This document shows, one piece after another, positions 18,651 through 27,446 of a stretch of DNA of 64,000 nt. Made by a program: the position numbers and the translations under genes. The notes beneath the pieces were generated by a model. That model did no database searches and was not told the DNA's origin. It saw only the letters and a list, made by a program, of their open reading frames with translations. Location: positions 3,226,501-3,290,500 of the forward strand of contig NZ_JASPFK010000001.1 of NCBI RefSeq assembly GCF_036855935.1, in the 5' to 3' direction. How positions within the stretch are numbered: position 1 is the stretch's first letter; each line of letters begins with the position of its first letter. Source of the DNA: Sphingomonas sp. LR60. Its GTDB lineage: Bacteria; Pseudomonadota; Alphaproteobacteria; Sphingomonadales; Sphingomonadaceae.

Positions 18651-18749
18651 CGTTGATCTTCCCCGATCTTCGCCTTGCCTGCCGCTGGTTGCGGAAAGAT
18701 GAAGGCGCGGGAGGTTGAGCCGCGCGGCGCAGGCGCATACATCGGACCC

Positions 18750-19793
18750 GTGAGTGGTTCGCTGCCCATCTCCGAGCTGACCGATCGCGCCCGCGACATT
18801 TTCCGGCGCGTCGTCGACGGCTATCTGGAGAGCGGGCAGCCGGTCGGGTCGCGGACGCTCGCACAGGCCGGGCTCAACCTGTCGCCGGCCTCGATCCGCG
18901 GCGTGCTCGCGCAGCTGGAGATGGCCGGGCTGCTCACCGCGCCGCACACGTCGGCGGGGCGGATGCCGACCGAGCGCGGGCTTCGGCTGTTCGTCGACGG
19001 GATGATGCAGGCGCATGAGCCGAGTGACGAGGAACGCCAGCAGATCGAGGCGCGTGCCGGCACCGGCGGCCCAGTCGAGGAAGCGCTGGCCGCCACGACC
19101 GCCGCGCTGTCCGGCCTGTCGGCCTGCGCCGGACTGGTGATGGTTCCGAAGCGCGAGGCCGTGTTGCGCTCGATCGGCTTTGTCCCGCTCGGCCCGGTGC
19201 AGGCACTGGCGGTGCTGGTCGGTGAGGATGGCGCGGTCGAGAATCGCGTCATCGATGTGCCGGCAGGTGTCGCGCCGGGCGCGCTGGTCGAGGCGGGCAA
19301 TTTCATGACCGCGACCCTTGCCGGGCTGACGCTGGGCGAAGCGCGCGCGCGCCTGGAGCGCGAGCTGTCGCAAGGACGCTCGGCACTGGACGCCGCGGCG
19401 CGCGCGCTGGTCGAGCGCGGGCTTGCGGTGTGGAGCGAAGACGGCGCACGCCGCCCGGTGCTGATCGTGCGCGGCCATGGGCGGCTGCTCGACGATGCGG
19501 CGACTGCCGACCTGGAACGGGTGCGCGCGCTGCTCGACGATCTCGACGGCAAGCAGGAAGTCGCCGCGCTGCTCGACTCGGCACGCGCTGGCGATGCGAC
19601 CCGCATCTTCATCGGCGCGGAGAACAAATTGTTCACGCTCAGTGGCTCGTCGGTGATCGCGAAACCGTTCCGCGGACGCGACGGGCGCGTGGTCGGTGTG
19701 GTGGGCGTGATCGGGCCGACGCGGTTGAACTACGCGCGCGTCGTGCCCATGGTGGATTTCACGGCCGCGACGCTTACCCGGTTGCTCGGGTGA
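18750..19793 (+). CDS. hrcA: Heat-inducible transcription repressor HrcA
   Basis: This repressor of class I heat-shock genes has about 347 residues from the GTG at 18750. The N-terminal winged helix is clear (ELTDRARDIFRRVVDGYLES, GSRTLAQAGLNLSPASIRGVLAQLE, TSAGRMPTERGLRLFVD), and the C-terminal GAF-like domain ends GVVGVIGPTRLNYARVVPMV, the family signature. Longer in-frame starts at 18675 and 18699 exist, but the family normally begins just before ELTDRAR. It is followed 35 bases later by grpE. No CIRCE operator (TTAGCACTC-N9-GAGTGCTAA) is visible in the window. Confidence 0.95.
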   Translation: MSGSLPISELTDRARDIFRRVVDGYLESGQPVGSRTLAQAGLNLSPASIRGVLAQLEMAGLLTAPHTSAGRMPTERGLRLFVDGMMQAHEPSDEERQQIEARAGTGGPVEEALAATTAALSGLSACAGLVMVPKREAVLRSIGFVPLGPVQALAVLVGEDGAVENRVIDVPAGVAPGALVEAGNFMTATLAGLTLGEARARLERELSQGRSALDAAARALVERGLAVWSEDGARRPVLIVRGHGRLLDDAATADLERVRALLDDLDGKQEVAALLDSARAGDATRIFIGAENKLFTLSGSSVIAKPFRGRDGRVVGVVGVIGPTRLNYARVVPMVDFTAATLTRLLG

Positions 19794-19828
19794 GGCGCGG
19801 CTTTCCGACGTAGAAGAACAGGACGGAT

Positions 19829-20380
19829 ATGACCGACAACGCTACCCCCGCCGACGACCTGCGCGACACCACCGCCGAGGCCGCTCCCGAGGTCGCGGAA
19901 CACGATACCACGACCGCCCGCATCGCGGAGCTGGAGGAGCAACTGGCCACCGCGCGGCAGGAGACGCTCTATGCGCAGGCCGATATCCAGAACGTCCGCC
20001 GCCGCGCCGAAAAGGACGCTGCCGACGCACGCGCCTATGCCGCGACCGGCTTCGCGCGCGACGTGCTGTCGGTCGCCGACAACCTCGAGCGCGCGCTCGC
20101 CGCAATCCCGGCAAGCCTCCGCGAGGACGAGAAGTTCAAGGGGCTGGTCACTGGGCTGGAAGCGACCGGCCGCGAACTGGCCAACGTCTTCGGTCGCCAC
20201 GGGCTGACCAAGATCGAGGCGATGGGCCAGCCGCTCGACCCGAACAAGCATCAGGCGATGGTCGAGATGCCGAGCGATCAGCCGGCGGGGACGGTCGTGC
20301 AGGAAATGCAGTCGGGCTGGATGATCAAGGACCGCCTGCTCCGCCCCGCGCTGGTCGGCGTGGCGAAGAAGCCGGACTGA
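19829..20380 (+). CDS. grpE: GrpE nucleotide exchange factor
   Basis: This 183-residue co-chaperone releases ADP from DnaK. It has an acidic disordered N-terminus, a long coiled-coil helix (ELEEQLATARQETLYAQADI), the conserved NVRRRAEKD, and the C-terminal beta domain LDPNKHQAMVEM and GTVVQEMQSGWMIKDRLLRP. It is downstream of hrcA in the standard order. Its 3' end faces the MFS gene; a repeat and a hairpin terminator fill the gap between them. Confidence 0.97.
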   Translation: MTDNATPADDLRDTTAEAAPEVAEHDTTTARIAELEEQLATARQETLYAQADIQNVRRRAEKDAADARAYAATGFARDVLSVADNLERALAAIPASLREDEKFKGLVTGLEATGRELANVFGRHGLTKIEAMGQPLDPNKHQAMVEMPSDQPAGTVVQEMQSGWMIKDRLLRPALVGVAKKPD

Positions 20381-20401
20381 CGAGCCCCGCCACCAACTCC
20401 T

Positions 20402-20497
20402 CCGTCATTCCCGCGGAGGCGGGAATCCAGAACCTCTGACGTGGCGCCTCTATCGAAAGACCCGCGCGTCTGGATCCCCGCCTTCGCGGGGATGACG
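20402..20497. repeat. Family A palindromic repeat between grpE and the MFS gene
   Basis: This 96-base copy is in the opposite orientation to the one in ctaG. Arms start CCGTCATTCCCGCG and end CGCGGGGATGACG, and the middle is homologous to that of the 11816 and 17957 copies. It sits between convergent gene ends. Confidence 0.9.
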
Positions 20498-20521
20498 AAG
20501 CGGGCAAGGGCACGGGCAAAC

Positions 20522-20562
20522 AAAAAGGGCGAGCCGCGGTCTCCACCGCGCCCGCCCTTTTT
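20522..20562. terminator. Bidirectional rho-independent terminator
   Basis: AAAAAGGGCG and CGCCCTTTTT form a GC stem flanked by an A-run and a T-run, so it can end transcription from both grpE and the convergent MFS gene. An inner CCGCGG/CGCG pairing extends the stem. Confidence 0.85.
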
Positions 20563-20583
20563 CGTGGCCGAAACCGCCGCGCC

Positions 20584-21912
20584 TCAATCGAGTCGGCGCG
20601 CCAGCTCCACGTTCAGCCCCAGCGCGATCAGCGTGCCGAGCGCACCCGACAGCAGATAGCCGCCCGCCGCGACCAGCCCGAACGCCTGTGTCAGCGCGAG
20701 CGCCGCCAGTGGCGCGAAGCCTGCGCCGAACAGCCATGCCAGGTCCGACGTCAGCGCCGCACCGGTGTAGCGCGCGCGCTTCGGGAAGTTGCTGGTCACC
20801 GCGCCCGACGACTGGCCGAACGAGATGCCGAGCAGCAGGAATCCCATCACCATGAACAGGATCTCGCCCGCGCGTCCGCCGCCGAGCAGCTGCGGCGCGA
20901 AACCGCTGAACGCCGCGATACCGGCCGCGGTATAGCCGAGCACGCTGCGGCGGCCGATCCGGTCGGCAAGCAACCCCGACAACACGATCGCGCCCAACCC
21001 GACCACGCCGCCCAGCACCTCGATCATCAGGAAGGTCGAGATGTCCTCGCGGGTGTAGAGCGCCACCCACGACAGCGGGAACACGGTCACCATGTGGAAC
21101 AGCGCGAAGCTCGCCAGCGGCGCGAACGCGCCGATGATGATGTTGCGCCACTGTGCCTTGACGGTGGCGGTGACGCGCGACGGGGTCAGCTCGCGGGTAT
21201 GGAACAGCTCGCTATATTCGGGCGTGACGACGATCCGCAGCCGCGCGAACAAGGCCACGACGTTGAGCGCGAAGGCGACGAAGAACGGATAGCGCCAGCC
21301 CCAGGAGATGAAGTCCTCGGCCGGCAACACCGACAGGAAGAAGGCGAACAACGCGCTCGCCACGATCAGCCCGAGCGGCGCGCCGAGCTGCGGGACCATC
21401 GCCCACCAGCCGCGCTTCTTCTCCGGCGCATTGAGCGCGAGCAGCGACGGCAACCCGTCCCATGCACCGCCCAAGGCGATCCCCTGCCCGACGCGGAACA
21501 GCGCCAGCAACGCCGCCGACCAGCTGCCGATCGTGGCATAGCCGGGCAGGAAGGCGACCAGCACGGTCGAGGTGCCGAGCAGGAAGAGAGCGATCGTCAG
21601 CTTGGTGCCGCGGCCGTAGCGGCGGTCGAGCTTCATGAAGATCTGCGTCCCGATCGGCCGTGCGATGAACGCCAGCGGGAATAGCGCGAACGACCAGAGG
21701 GTGGCCGCGATCGGCTGCATGTACGGGAAGACCACCGCCGGAAAGACGAGCACCGAGGCGATGGCATAGACGAAGAAGTCGAAGAATTCCGACGTGCGCC
21801 CGATAATGACGCCGATCGCGATTTCACCGGGGCGCACATCGTGATCCCCTTTGCTATGAAGGGCGCGAGCATCCTGCTCTAGCGATGTGGACGAAGCGGT
21901 GGCCATATTCAT
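20584..21912 (-). CDS. MFS transporter, metabolite:H+ symporter (MHS) type
   Basis: A 442-residue 12-helix inner-membrane transporter. The early GRTSEFFDFFVYAIASVLVF and the loop 2-3 motif IGTQIFMKLDRRYGRGTK match the MHS branch, which takes up carboxylates, osmolytes or aromatic acids by proton symport. The cytoplasmic loop motif is repeated at LLADRIGRRSVLGYTAAG. The substrate is unknown. It is divergent from cyoA with 115 bases between the starts, including a short GGACA-AAA-TGTCC palindrome. Confidence 0.88.
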   Translation of the reverse strand: MNMATASSTSLEQDARALHSKGDHDVRPGEIAIGVIIGRTSEFFDFFVYAIASVLVFPAVVFPYMQPIAATLWSFALFPLAFIARPIGTQIFMKLDRRYGRGTKLTIALFLLGTSTVLVAFLPGYATIGSWSAALLALFRVGQGIALGGAWDGLPSLLALNAPEKKRGWWAMVPQLGAPLGLIVASALFAFFLSVLPAEDFISWGWRYPFFVAFALNVVALFARLRIVVTPEYSELFHTRELTPSRVTATVKAQWRNIIIGAFAPLASFALFHMVTVFPLSWVALYTREDISTFLMIEVLGGVVGLGAIVLSGLLADRIGRRSVLGYTAAGIAAFSGFAPQLLGGGRAGEILFMVMGFLLLGISFGQSSGAVTSNFPKRARYTGAALTSDLAWLFGAGFAPLAALALTQAFGLVAAGGYLLSGALGTLIALGLNVELARRLD

Positions 21913-21976
21913 TCCCGATCGATCGGACGGACGGTTTCCGGCGGAGCCCTACCCTAAACCATTCGCCGCGTGGATG

Positions 21977-21989
21977 GGACAAAATGTCC
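21977..21989. promoter_or_regulatory. Short palindrome GGACA-N3-TGTCC between the MFS gene and cyoA
   Basis: The 13-base site has the same core (GGACA-N3-TGTCC) as the long palindrome at 2749-2771 but lacks its outer arms. It lies between two divergent starts. It could be a weak or related repressor site, or chance. Confidence 0.3.
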
Positions 21990-22027
21990 TATTCCGCTGC
22001 GCCGCAGCAAAGCCTAGCTCGCGCGGC

Positions 22028-23173
22028 ATGACCCGTCGCCCCGCCCCCCGTCGTTTCACCCGACCAGCGTCCGGCCGAACGCCTTTCGTCCGTCACCTTG
22101 CTGCGGCGGCCGCGCTGGCCCTGCTCGGCGGGTGCAACACCGTCGTGATGCGTCCCGCCGGTGATGTTGCGGTGCAGGAATCCAATTTGATCGTGTGGTC
22201 GGTCGTGCTGATGCTGCTGATCATCGTGCCGGTCATGGCGCTGGTGGTGGTCTTCGCGTGGCGGTATCGCGAGTCGAACACCGAGGCGAGCTACGAGCCC
22301 GACTGGGATCACTCGACCGGGCTCGAGCTGGTGATCTGGTCCGCGCCGCTGCTCATCATCATCGCGCTCGGCGCGCTGACCTGGGTCGGCACGCACACGC
22401 TCGACCCGTATCGGCCGCTCGCGCGCACCGCGCCGGGCAAACCGGTGGCGGCGAACGTCAAGCCGCTGGAGGTGCAGGTCGTCGCGCTCGACTGGAAGTG
22501 GCTGTTCATCTACCCCGAACAGGGCGTCGCGACGGTCAACGAGCTGGTCGTGCCGGTCGATCGCCCGGTCAAGTTCACGATGACCTCGTCGAGCGTGATG
22601 AACGCTTTGTGGGTGCCGGCGATGGCGGGCATGATCTACACGATGCCGGGGATGGAGACGGTGCTGCACGGCGTGCTGAACCGCACCGGCAAGTTCGAGG
22701 GCCGTTCGGGCAATTATTCCGGCGCCGGCTTCTCGCACATGACCTTCTGGACGCATTCGGTCAGCCCGGCGCGCTTCGACGACTGGGTCGCGGGCGTGAA
22801 GCGCAACCGCTGGCAGCTCGACAATGCCGCCTATCTCAAGCTTTCGAAGCCGAGCGAGAAGGTTCGTCCGATCGGCTTCGGCACGGTCGACCCGGCCTTG
22901 TTCAAGCGCATCGTCGCGATGTGCACGAAGCCGGGCACCAGCTGCATGGAAAACATGTCGCATGCCGGCCCGGCGGTGAACGATCGACCGCAGCGCACCG
23001 ACGAGCCGGAAGGCGCGCTGACCCGCGATCCGTCGCAAAAGGGCGACAGCCCGCACTCGACCGCGCCGCAGGGTTCGGCGCCGGGCTCGACCGATCCGGG
23101 GGCGGGGAACCGCGACATGACCAAGCTCGAAATTCCCGCGCTGCCGCGCGCCAACGCCTCCAAGGAGGCTTGA
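22028..23173 (+). CDS. cyoA: Cytochrome bo3 ubiquinol oxidase subunit II
   Basis: This 381-residue subunit II has a lipoprotein signal ending LLGGC, two membrane helices, and a periplasmic cupredoxin domain. The CuA site is absent: the region reads [12 protein letters not shown] instead of a C-x-E-x3-C loop, as in quinol oxidases. A C-terminal extension of about 90 residues carries MCTKPGTSC, then a Pro/Gly/Ser-rich tail. It starts the cyoABCD-surf1 operon, with cyoB 7 bases after the stop. The ATG at 22028 gives a normal lipoprotein leader. Confidence 0.95.
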   Translation: MTRRPAPRRFTRPASGRTPFVRHLAAAAALALLGGCNTVVMRPAGDVAVQESNLIVWSVVLMLLIIVPVMALVVVFAWRYRESNTEASYEPDWDHSTGLELVIWSAPLLIIIALGALTWVGTHTLDPYRPLARTAPGKPVAANVKPLEVQVVALDWKWLFIYPEQGVATVNELVVPVDRPVKFTMTSSSVMNALWVPAMAGMIYTMPGMETVLHGVLNRTGKFEGRSGNYSGAGFSHMTFWTHSVSPARFDDWVAGVKRNRWQLDNAAYLKLSKPSEKVRPIGFGTVDPALFKRIVAMCTKPGTSCMENMSHAGPAVNDRPQRTDEPEGALTRDPSQKGDSPHSTAPQGSAPGSTDPGAGNRDMTKLEIPALPRANASKEA

Positions 23174-23180
23174 GGACATT

Positions 23181-25187
23181 ATGTCGGACGACCTCATCAA
23201 GACGATCTTCGGGCGGCTGACGCTCGAGAGCTTTCCGATCCACGAGCCGATCCTGGTCGGGACCTTCATCATGGTCGCGATCGGCGGCGCCGCGGTGCTG
23301 GGTGCGCTGACCTATTTCAAGCTGTGGGGCTATCTCTGGAAGGAGTGGTTCACCAGCGTCGATCACAAGAAGATCGGCATCATGTACATCGTGCTGGCGC
23401 TGATCATGTTCCTGCGCGGCTTTGCGGACGCGTTGATGATGCGCGCGCAGCAGGCGGTGGCGTTCAACGGCAGCGAGGGCTTCCTGCCCGCGCACCATTA
23501 TGACCAGGTCTTCACCGCACACGGCGTCATCATGATCTTCTTCGTGGCGATGCCGTTCGTCACGGGGCTCATGAACTATGTCGTCCCGCTCCAGATCGGT
23601 GCGCGCGACGTCAGCTTCCCGTTCCTGAACAATTTCAGCTTCTGGATGACGGTCAGCGGCGCGGTCACGGTGATGATGAGCCTGTTCGTCGGTGAGTTCG
23701 CGCGGACCGGCTGGCTGGCGATGGCACCTTTGTCGGGGCTCGATTACTCGCCCGATGTCGGCGTCGACTATTATATCTGGGCGCTGCAGATCGCCGGCGT
23801 CGGCACGCTGTTGTCCGGCGTCAACCTGCTGGCGACGATCATCAAGATGCGCGCGCCGGGCATGAGCCTGATGCAGATGCCGATCTTCACCTGGTCGGCG
23901 CTGGTCACCAACGTCCTGATCGTCGCGGCCTTCCCGGTGCTCACCGCGGTGCTGGCGATGCTCAGCCTCGACCGCTACGTCGGCACCAACTTCTTCACGA
24001 ACACCGGCGGGGGCAATCCGATGATGTACGTGAACATGATCTGGATCTGGGGCCACCCGGAGGTGTACATCCTGATCCTGCCGGCGTTCGGCGTGTTCTC
24101 GGAAGTCGTCTCGACCTTCTCGGGCAAGCGGCTGTTCGGTTATACGTCGATGGTCTACGCGCTGATCGTCATCTGCATCCTGTCGTATCTGGTGTGGCTG
24201 CACCACTTCTTCACGATGGGCTCGGGCGCCAGCGTCAACAGCTTCTTCGGCATCACGACGATGATCATTTCGATCCCGACGGGCGCGAAGATCTTCAACT
24301 GGCTGTTCACGATGTATCGTGGGCGGATCCGCTTCGAACTGCCGATGATGTGGGCGATCGCCTTCATGCTGACCTTCGTGGTCGGCGGCATGACCGGCGT
24401 CATGCTCGCGGTCCCGCCGGCCGACTTCCAGTTCCACAACTCGCTGTTCCTGATCGCGCACTTCCACAACGTCATCATCGGCGGCGTGCTGTTCGGGATG
24501 TTCGCGGGCGTGAATTACTGGTGGCCCAAGGCCTTCGGGTTCAAGCTCGACAAGTTCTGGGGCACGATCAGCTTCTGGTGCTGGGTCGTCGGCTTCTGGG
24601 TCGCGTTCACCCCGCTCTACGTGCTGGGGCTGATGGGCGTTACCCGCCGCCTGCGCGCCTTCGAAGACCCGTCGCTCCAGATCTGGTTCGTGATCGCCGC
24701 GATCGGCGCGCTGATCATCGCCGCCGGGATCGGTGCCATGCTGATGCAATTCTACGTCAGCATTCGCGACCGCAACAGCGAGCGCCTGCGCGACTTCACG
24801 GGCGATCCGTGGAACGGCCGCACGCTGGAATGGGCGACCTCGTCGCCGCCGCCGGCCTATAATTTCGCCTTCTCGCCGGTCGTCCACGATCTGGACGCCT
24901 GGCACGACATGAAGTCGAAGAAGGCCGAGCGTCCGACCAGCGGCTTCCGCGCGATCCACATGCCCAAGAACACCGGCGCCGGCGTCATCCTGGCCGGGCT
25001 GTCGACGGTCTTCGGCGTGGCGATGATCTGGTACATCTGGTGGCTGGCGACGGTGGCGTTCGTCGCGCTGATCGCGACCGCGATCGGGCACACCTTCAAC
25101 TATGACCGCGACTTCCACATTCCCGCCGAGGATGTCGTCAACAGCGAGGATGCGCGCACCCGCGCGCTCCAGCAGGCGGGGGTGTGA
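23181..25187 (+). CDS. cyoB: Cytochrome bo3 ubiquinol oxidase subunit I
   Basis: The 668-residue catalytic subunit, with about 15 helices, carries low-spin heme b, high-spin heme o and CuB, and couples quinol oxidation to proton pumping. Motifs include [15 protein letters not shown] (matching the Arg/Asp quinone-site residues of E. coli CyoB), [34 protein letters not shown] and [17 protein letters not shown] just upstream places the ATG at 23181. Length and motifs are complete, with no frameshift. Confidence 0.97.
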   Translation: MSDDLIKTIFGRLTLESFPIHEPILVGTFIMVAIGGAAVLGALTYFKLWGYLWKEWFTSVDHKKIGIMYIVLALIMFLRGFADALMMRAQQAVAFNGSEGFLPAHHYDQVFTAHGVIMIFFVAMPFVTGLMNYVVPLQIGARDVSFPFLNNFSFWMTVSGAVTVMMSLFVGEFARTGWLAMAPLSGLDYSPDVGVDYYIWALQIAGVGTLLSGVNLLATIIKMRAPGMSLMQMPIFTWSALVTNVLIVAAFPVLTAVLAMLSLDRYVGTNFFTNTGGGNPMMYVNMIWIWGHPEVYILILPAFGVFSEVVSTFSGKRLFGYTSMVYALIVICILSYLVWLHHFFTMGSGASVNSFFGITTMIISIPTGAKIFNWLFTMYRGRIRFELPMMWAIAFMLTFVVGGMTGVMLAVPPADFQFHNSLFLIAHFHNVIIGGVLFGMFAGVNYWWPKAFGFKLDKFWGTISFWCWVVGFWVAFTPLYVLGLMGVTRRLRAFEDPSLQIWFVIAAIGALIIAAGIGAMLMQFYVSIRDRNSERLRDFTGDPWNGRTLEWATSSPPPAYNFAFSPVVHDLDAWHDMKSKKAERPTSGFRAIHMPKNTGAGVILAGLSTVFGVAMIWYIWWLATVAFVALIATAIGHTFNYDRDFHIPAEDVVNSEDARTRALQQAGV

Positions 25188-25192
25188 GCACG

Positions 25193-25825
25193 ATGAGCAC
25201 GACGACGCAGACCGCCCCGGGCACCGCGGCCCCGTCCTATTACGATCTGGACGAGCACGAGCATCCGCCCGGCGCCAGCACGATGCTGGGCTTCTGGCTG
25301 TACCTGATGAGCGACTGCCTCATCTTCGCGATGCTGTTCGCGGCCTATGGCGTATACGGCGGCAGCTATGCCGGCGGGCCGGGGCCGAAGGAGCTGTTCG
25401 AACTGCCGCTGGTGGCGGTGAACACGACCGCGCTGCTGCTGTCGTCGATCACCTATGGCTTCGCGATGATCAACGCCGACGCGCAGAACAAGGCCGCGAC
25501 CTTGCGCTGGCTGGCCATCACCGGCGTGTTCGGCGCGGCGTTCCTGTCGATCGAGCTGTATGAATTCAGCAACCTGATCCACGAAGGCGCAGGCCCGTGG
25601 CGCTCGGCGTTCCTGTCGTCGTTCTTCACGCTGGTCGGCACGCACGGGCTGCACGTCACCTTCGGCATCATCTGGCTGGTGACGCTGATGGTGCAGGTCG
25701 CGCGCCGCGGGCTGGAGCCGGCCAATGTCCGCCGTCTGCAGTGCCTGTCGCTGTTCTGGCACTTCCTCGACGTCATCTGGATCGGCGTCTTCACCTTCGT
25801 CTATCTGCTGGGAGTGCTCCGCTGA
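25193..25825 (+). CDS. cyoC: Cytochrome bo3 oxidase subunit III
   Basis: This 210-residue subunit III has five helices; LGFWLYLMSDCLIFAMLFA is its first helix and GTHGLHVTFGIIWL the family signature. It has no heme or copper. The ATG at 25193 is preferred to a GTG at 25184 that would overlap cyoB. Its stop overlaps the cyoD ATG by one base (TGATG). Confidence 0.95.
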   Translation: MSTTTQTAPGTAAPSYYDLDEHEHPPGASTMLGFWLYLMSDCLIFAMLFAAYGVYGGSYAGGPGPKELFELPLVAVNTTALLLSSITYGFAMINADAQNKAATLRWLAITGVFGAAFLSIELYEFSNLIHEGAGPWRSAFLSSFFTLVGTHGLHVTFGIIWLVTLMVQVARRGLEPANVRRLQCLSLFWHFLDVIWIGVFTFVYLLGVLR

Positions 25826-26247
25826 TGAGCGCCGATACGCACGGCCACGGCCACGATTCCGCGCATGGCCATGGGCAGGGCCACCATGACGCGCACGATC
25901 ATCACGGCGGCGCGCCGCACGGTTCGCGCCGCGAATATTGGATCGGCTTCATCCTCTCGGTGCTGCTGACCGCGCCGGCCTTCGGGCTGGTGATGAGCGG
26001 GGTCATCTCCGATCCGCGGATCACCGCCGGGATCGTGATGGCGCTGGCGATGGTGCAGATCGTGGTCCACATGATCTACTTCCTGCACATGAACACCAAG
26101 TCCGAGAACGGCTGGACGATGCTGGCGCTGATCTTCACCGCGATCATCGTGCTGATCGTGATCTCCGGCTCCCTGTGGGTCATGTACCACATGAACCTCA
26201 ACATGATGCCGGGCATGGGCGGAGAGATGTCGAGCGGCGGCATGTGA
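25825..26247 (+). CDS. cyoD: Cytochrome bo3 oxidase subunit IV
   Basis: A 140-residue subunit IV with three helices; IVVHMIYFLHMNTKSENGW is the family signature. The N-terminus is an unusual run of about 35 residues rich in His, Gly and Asp (GHGHDSAHGHGQGHHDAHDH), which could bind metal such as copper. It is coupled to cyoC and surf1 by one-base overlaps. Confidence 0.93.
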   Translation: MSADTHGHGHDSAHGHGQGHHDAHDHHGGAPHGSRREYWIGFILSVLLTAPAFGLVMSGVISDPRITAGIVMALAMVQIVVHMIYFLHMNTKSENGWTMLALIFTAIIVLIVISGSLWVMYHMNLNMMPGMGGEMSSGGM

Positions 26248-26939
26248 TGCGCGGACGCTGGGCCCTTGCCGGCGTCGCGCTGCTGCTCGCGGCGATGCTG
26301 GCGGGGCTCGGCGTGTGGCAGGTCGAACGGCGCGCGTGGAAGCTCGCGCTGATCGACCGGGTCGAGGCGCGGCTCGCCGCTCCGGCCCAACCGGCCCCGC
26401 CCCGCGCCCGCTGGGCGACGATCACCGACGACGACGCCTATGCCCCCATCACCGCCACCGGCACCTGGCGCGCCGCGCCACCGGTGTTCACCCAGGCCGT
26501 CACCGATTTCGGCGCGGGTTACTGGGTCCTCTCCCCGCTCGATACCGCGGGCGGCACGATCCTCGTCAACCGCGGCTTCGTTCCGACTGGCGATCGCAAG
26601 GCGATCACCGCGCCGAGCGGCCCGGCGCGCATCACCGGCCTGCTGCGCGTCACCGAGCCCGACGGCGGCTTCCTCCGCGATAACGATCCTGCCGACGACC
26701 GCTGGTATTCGCGCGACACGGCCGCCATCGCTCGCGCGCGCCGGCTGGGCCAGGTCGCGCCCTATTTCATCGACGCCGAGGCGCTACCCGGCACGCAATG
26801 GCCGCGCGGGGGCCTGACGGTGGTGCGCTTCCGCAACAACCATCTCGTCTATGCGCTGACATGGTTCACGCTGGCGGTGATGATGGCATTCGCTGCATGG
26901 CGGATCGCACGCGGGCGCGAGCGGACGGAGGCCGCCTGA
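26247..26939 (+). CDS. SURF1-family oxidase assembly protein
   Basis: A 230-residue inner-membrane protein with one helix at each end (LLLAAMLAGLGVWQVERRAWK; ALTWFTLAVMMAFAAW) around a periplasmic domain. Family features are GLGVWQ, VNRGFVP and RNNHLVYALTWF. SURF1 proteins help insert heme into subunit I of heme-copper oxidases. As the last gene of cyoABCD it should serve bo3, perhaps also caa3. The start overlaps the cyoD stop by one base. Confidence 0.92.
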   Translation: MRGRWALAGVALLLAAMLAGLGVWQVERRAWKLALIDRVEARLAAPAQPAPPRARWATITDDDAYAPITATGTWRAAPPVFTQAVTDFGAGYWVLSPLDTAGGTILVNRGFVPTGDRKAITAPSGPARITGLLRVTEPDGGFLRDNDPADDRWYSRDTAAIARARRLGQVAPYFIDAEALPGTQWPRGGLTVVRFRNNHLVYALTWFTLAVMMAFAAWRIARGRERTEAA

Positions 26940-27066
26940 AGCCCCGGCAACAGCACGCGCCTGTGATCGGGCAGTGGCGACGATGACGCGATTTGTTCAG
27001 CTCAGAACGTCGACGAGGCGGCAGGGAAGTCCTGAATGTCGATCCGGCCTCGATGAGGCCAACGTT

Positions 27067-27143
27067 CGTCATTGCGAGCAAAGCGAAGCAATCCAGAGCC
27101 GGACCAGGACGCCCTGGATTGCTTCGCTTCGCTCGCAATGACG
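27067..27143. repeat. Family C palindromic repeat (CGTCATTGCGAGC...GCTCGCAATGACG)
   Basis: A 77-base element with long inverted arms beginning CGTCATTGCGAGC and ending GCTCGCAATGACG; each arm carries GCGAAGCAATCCAG or its complement. It lies in the gene-free stretch 26940-27446 between surf1 and regB. That stretch otherwise holds a family D repeat (27203-27308); the last 130 or so bases must contain the regB promoter, but I cannot assign it. Confidence 0.88.
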
Positions 27144-27202
27144 ACCACGGTGCGGCACGATGTCATCGCGCTCCAAATCTTGATCCATCGAAGCTGAAAC
27201 GC

Positions 27203-27308
27203 TTCCCCGGCGAAAGCCGGGGCCCAGTTGGGGGACGCTGATGATGCCCGCTGCGCTTCATTTCACTGACCTTCCCACCTGCCCCCGGCTTTCGCCGGGG
27301 TGACGACG
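27203..27308. repeat. Family D palindromic repeat (CCCCGGCGAAAGCCGGGG)
   Basis: The left end has CCCCGGCGAAAGCCGGGG, itself a hairpin, followed by CCAGTTGGGG. The right end has CCCCGGCTTTCGCCGGGG then TGACGACGGG. The two ends are inverted copies about 75 bases apart. A related copy is at 31068-31162. Confidence 0.85.
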
Positions 27309-27446
27309 GGAAAAGGCTCAAGGCGGATGACAGTGGGCTAAGCGGTCGCCGCAATCTGCTCCCGCTGTCCCCGTCACCGATCCTTCTCAAACCCCGCCCT
27401 CACCTTGGCATAGCGCACCCCACCCGATCCGCCGTATAGGCCCGGC

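Noticed and set aside
18651..18749. CIRCE operator upstream of hrcA
   Set aside because: I looked for TTAGCACTC-N9-GAGTGCTAA and close variants before hrcA and grpE and saw none.
22902..25118. Very long minus-strand reading frame of 738 codons opposite cyoB
   Set aside because: It mirrors the intact, motif-complete cyoA/cyoB genes; its composition (His, Arg, Asp rich, no domain) is typical of antisense frames in GC-rich DNA.
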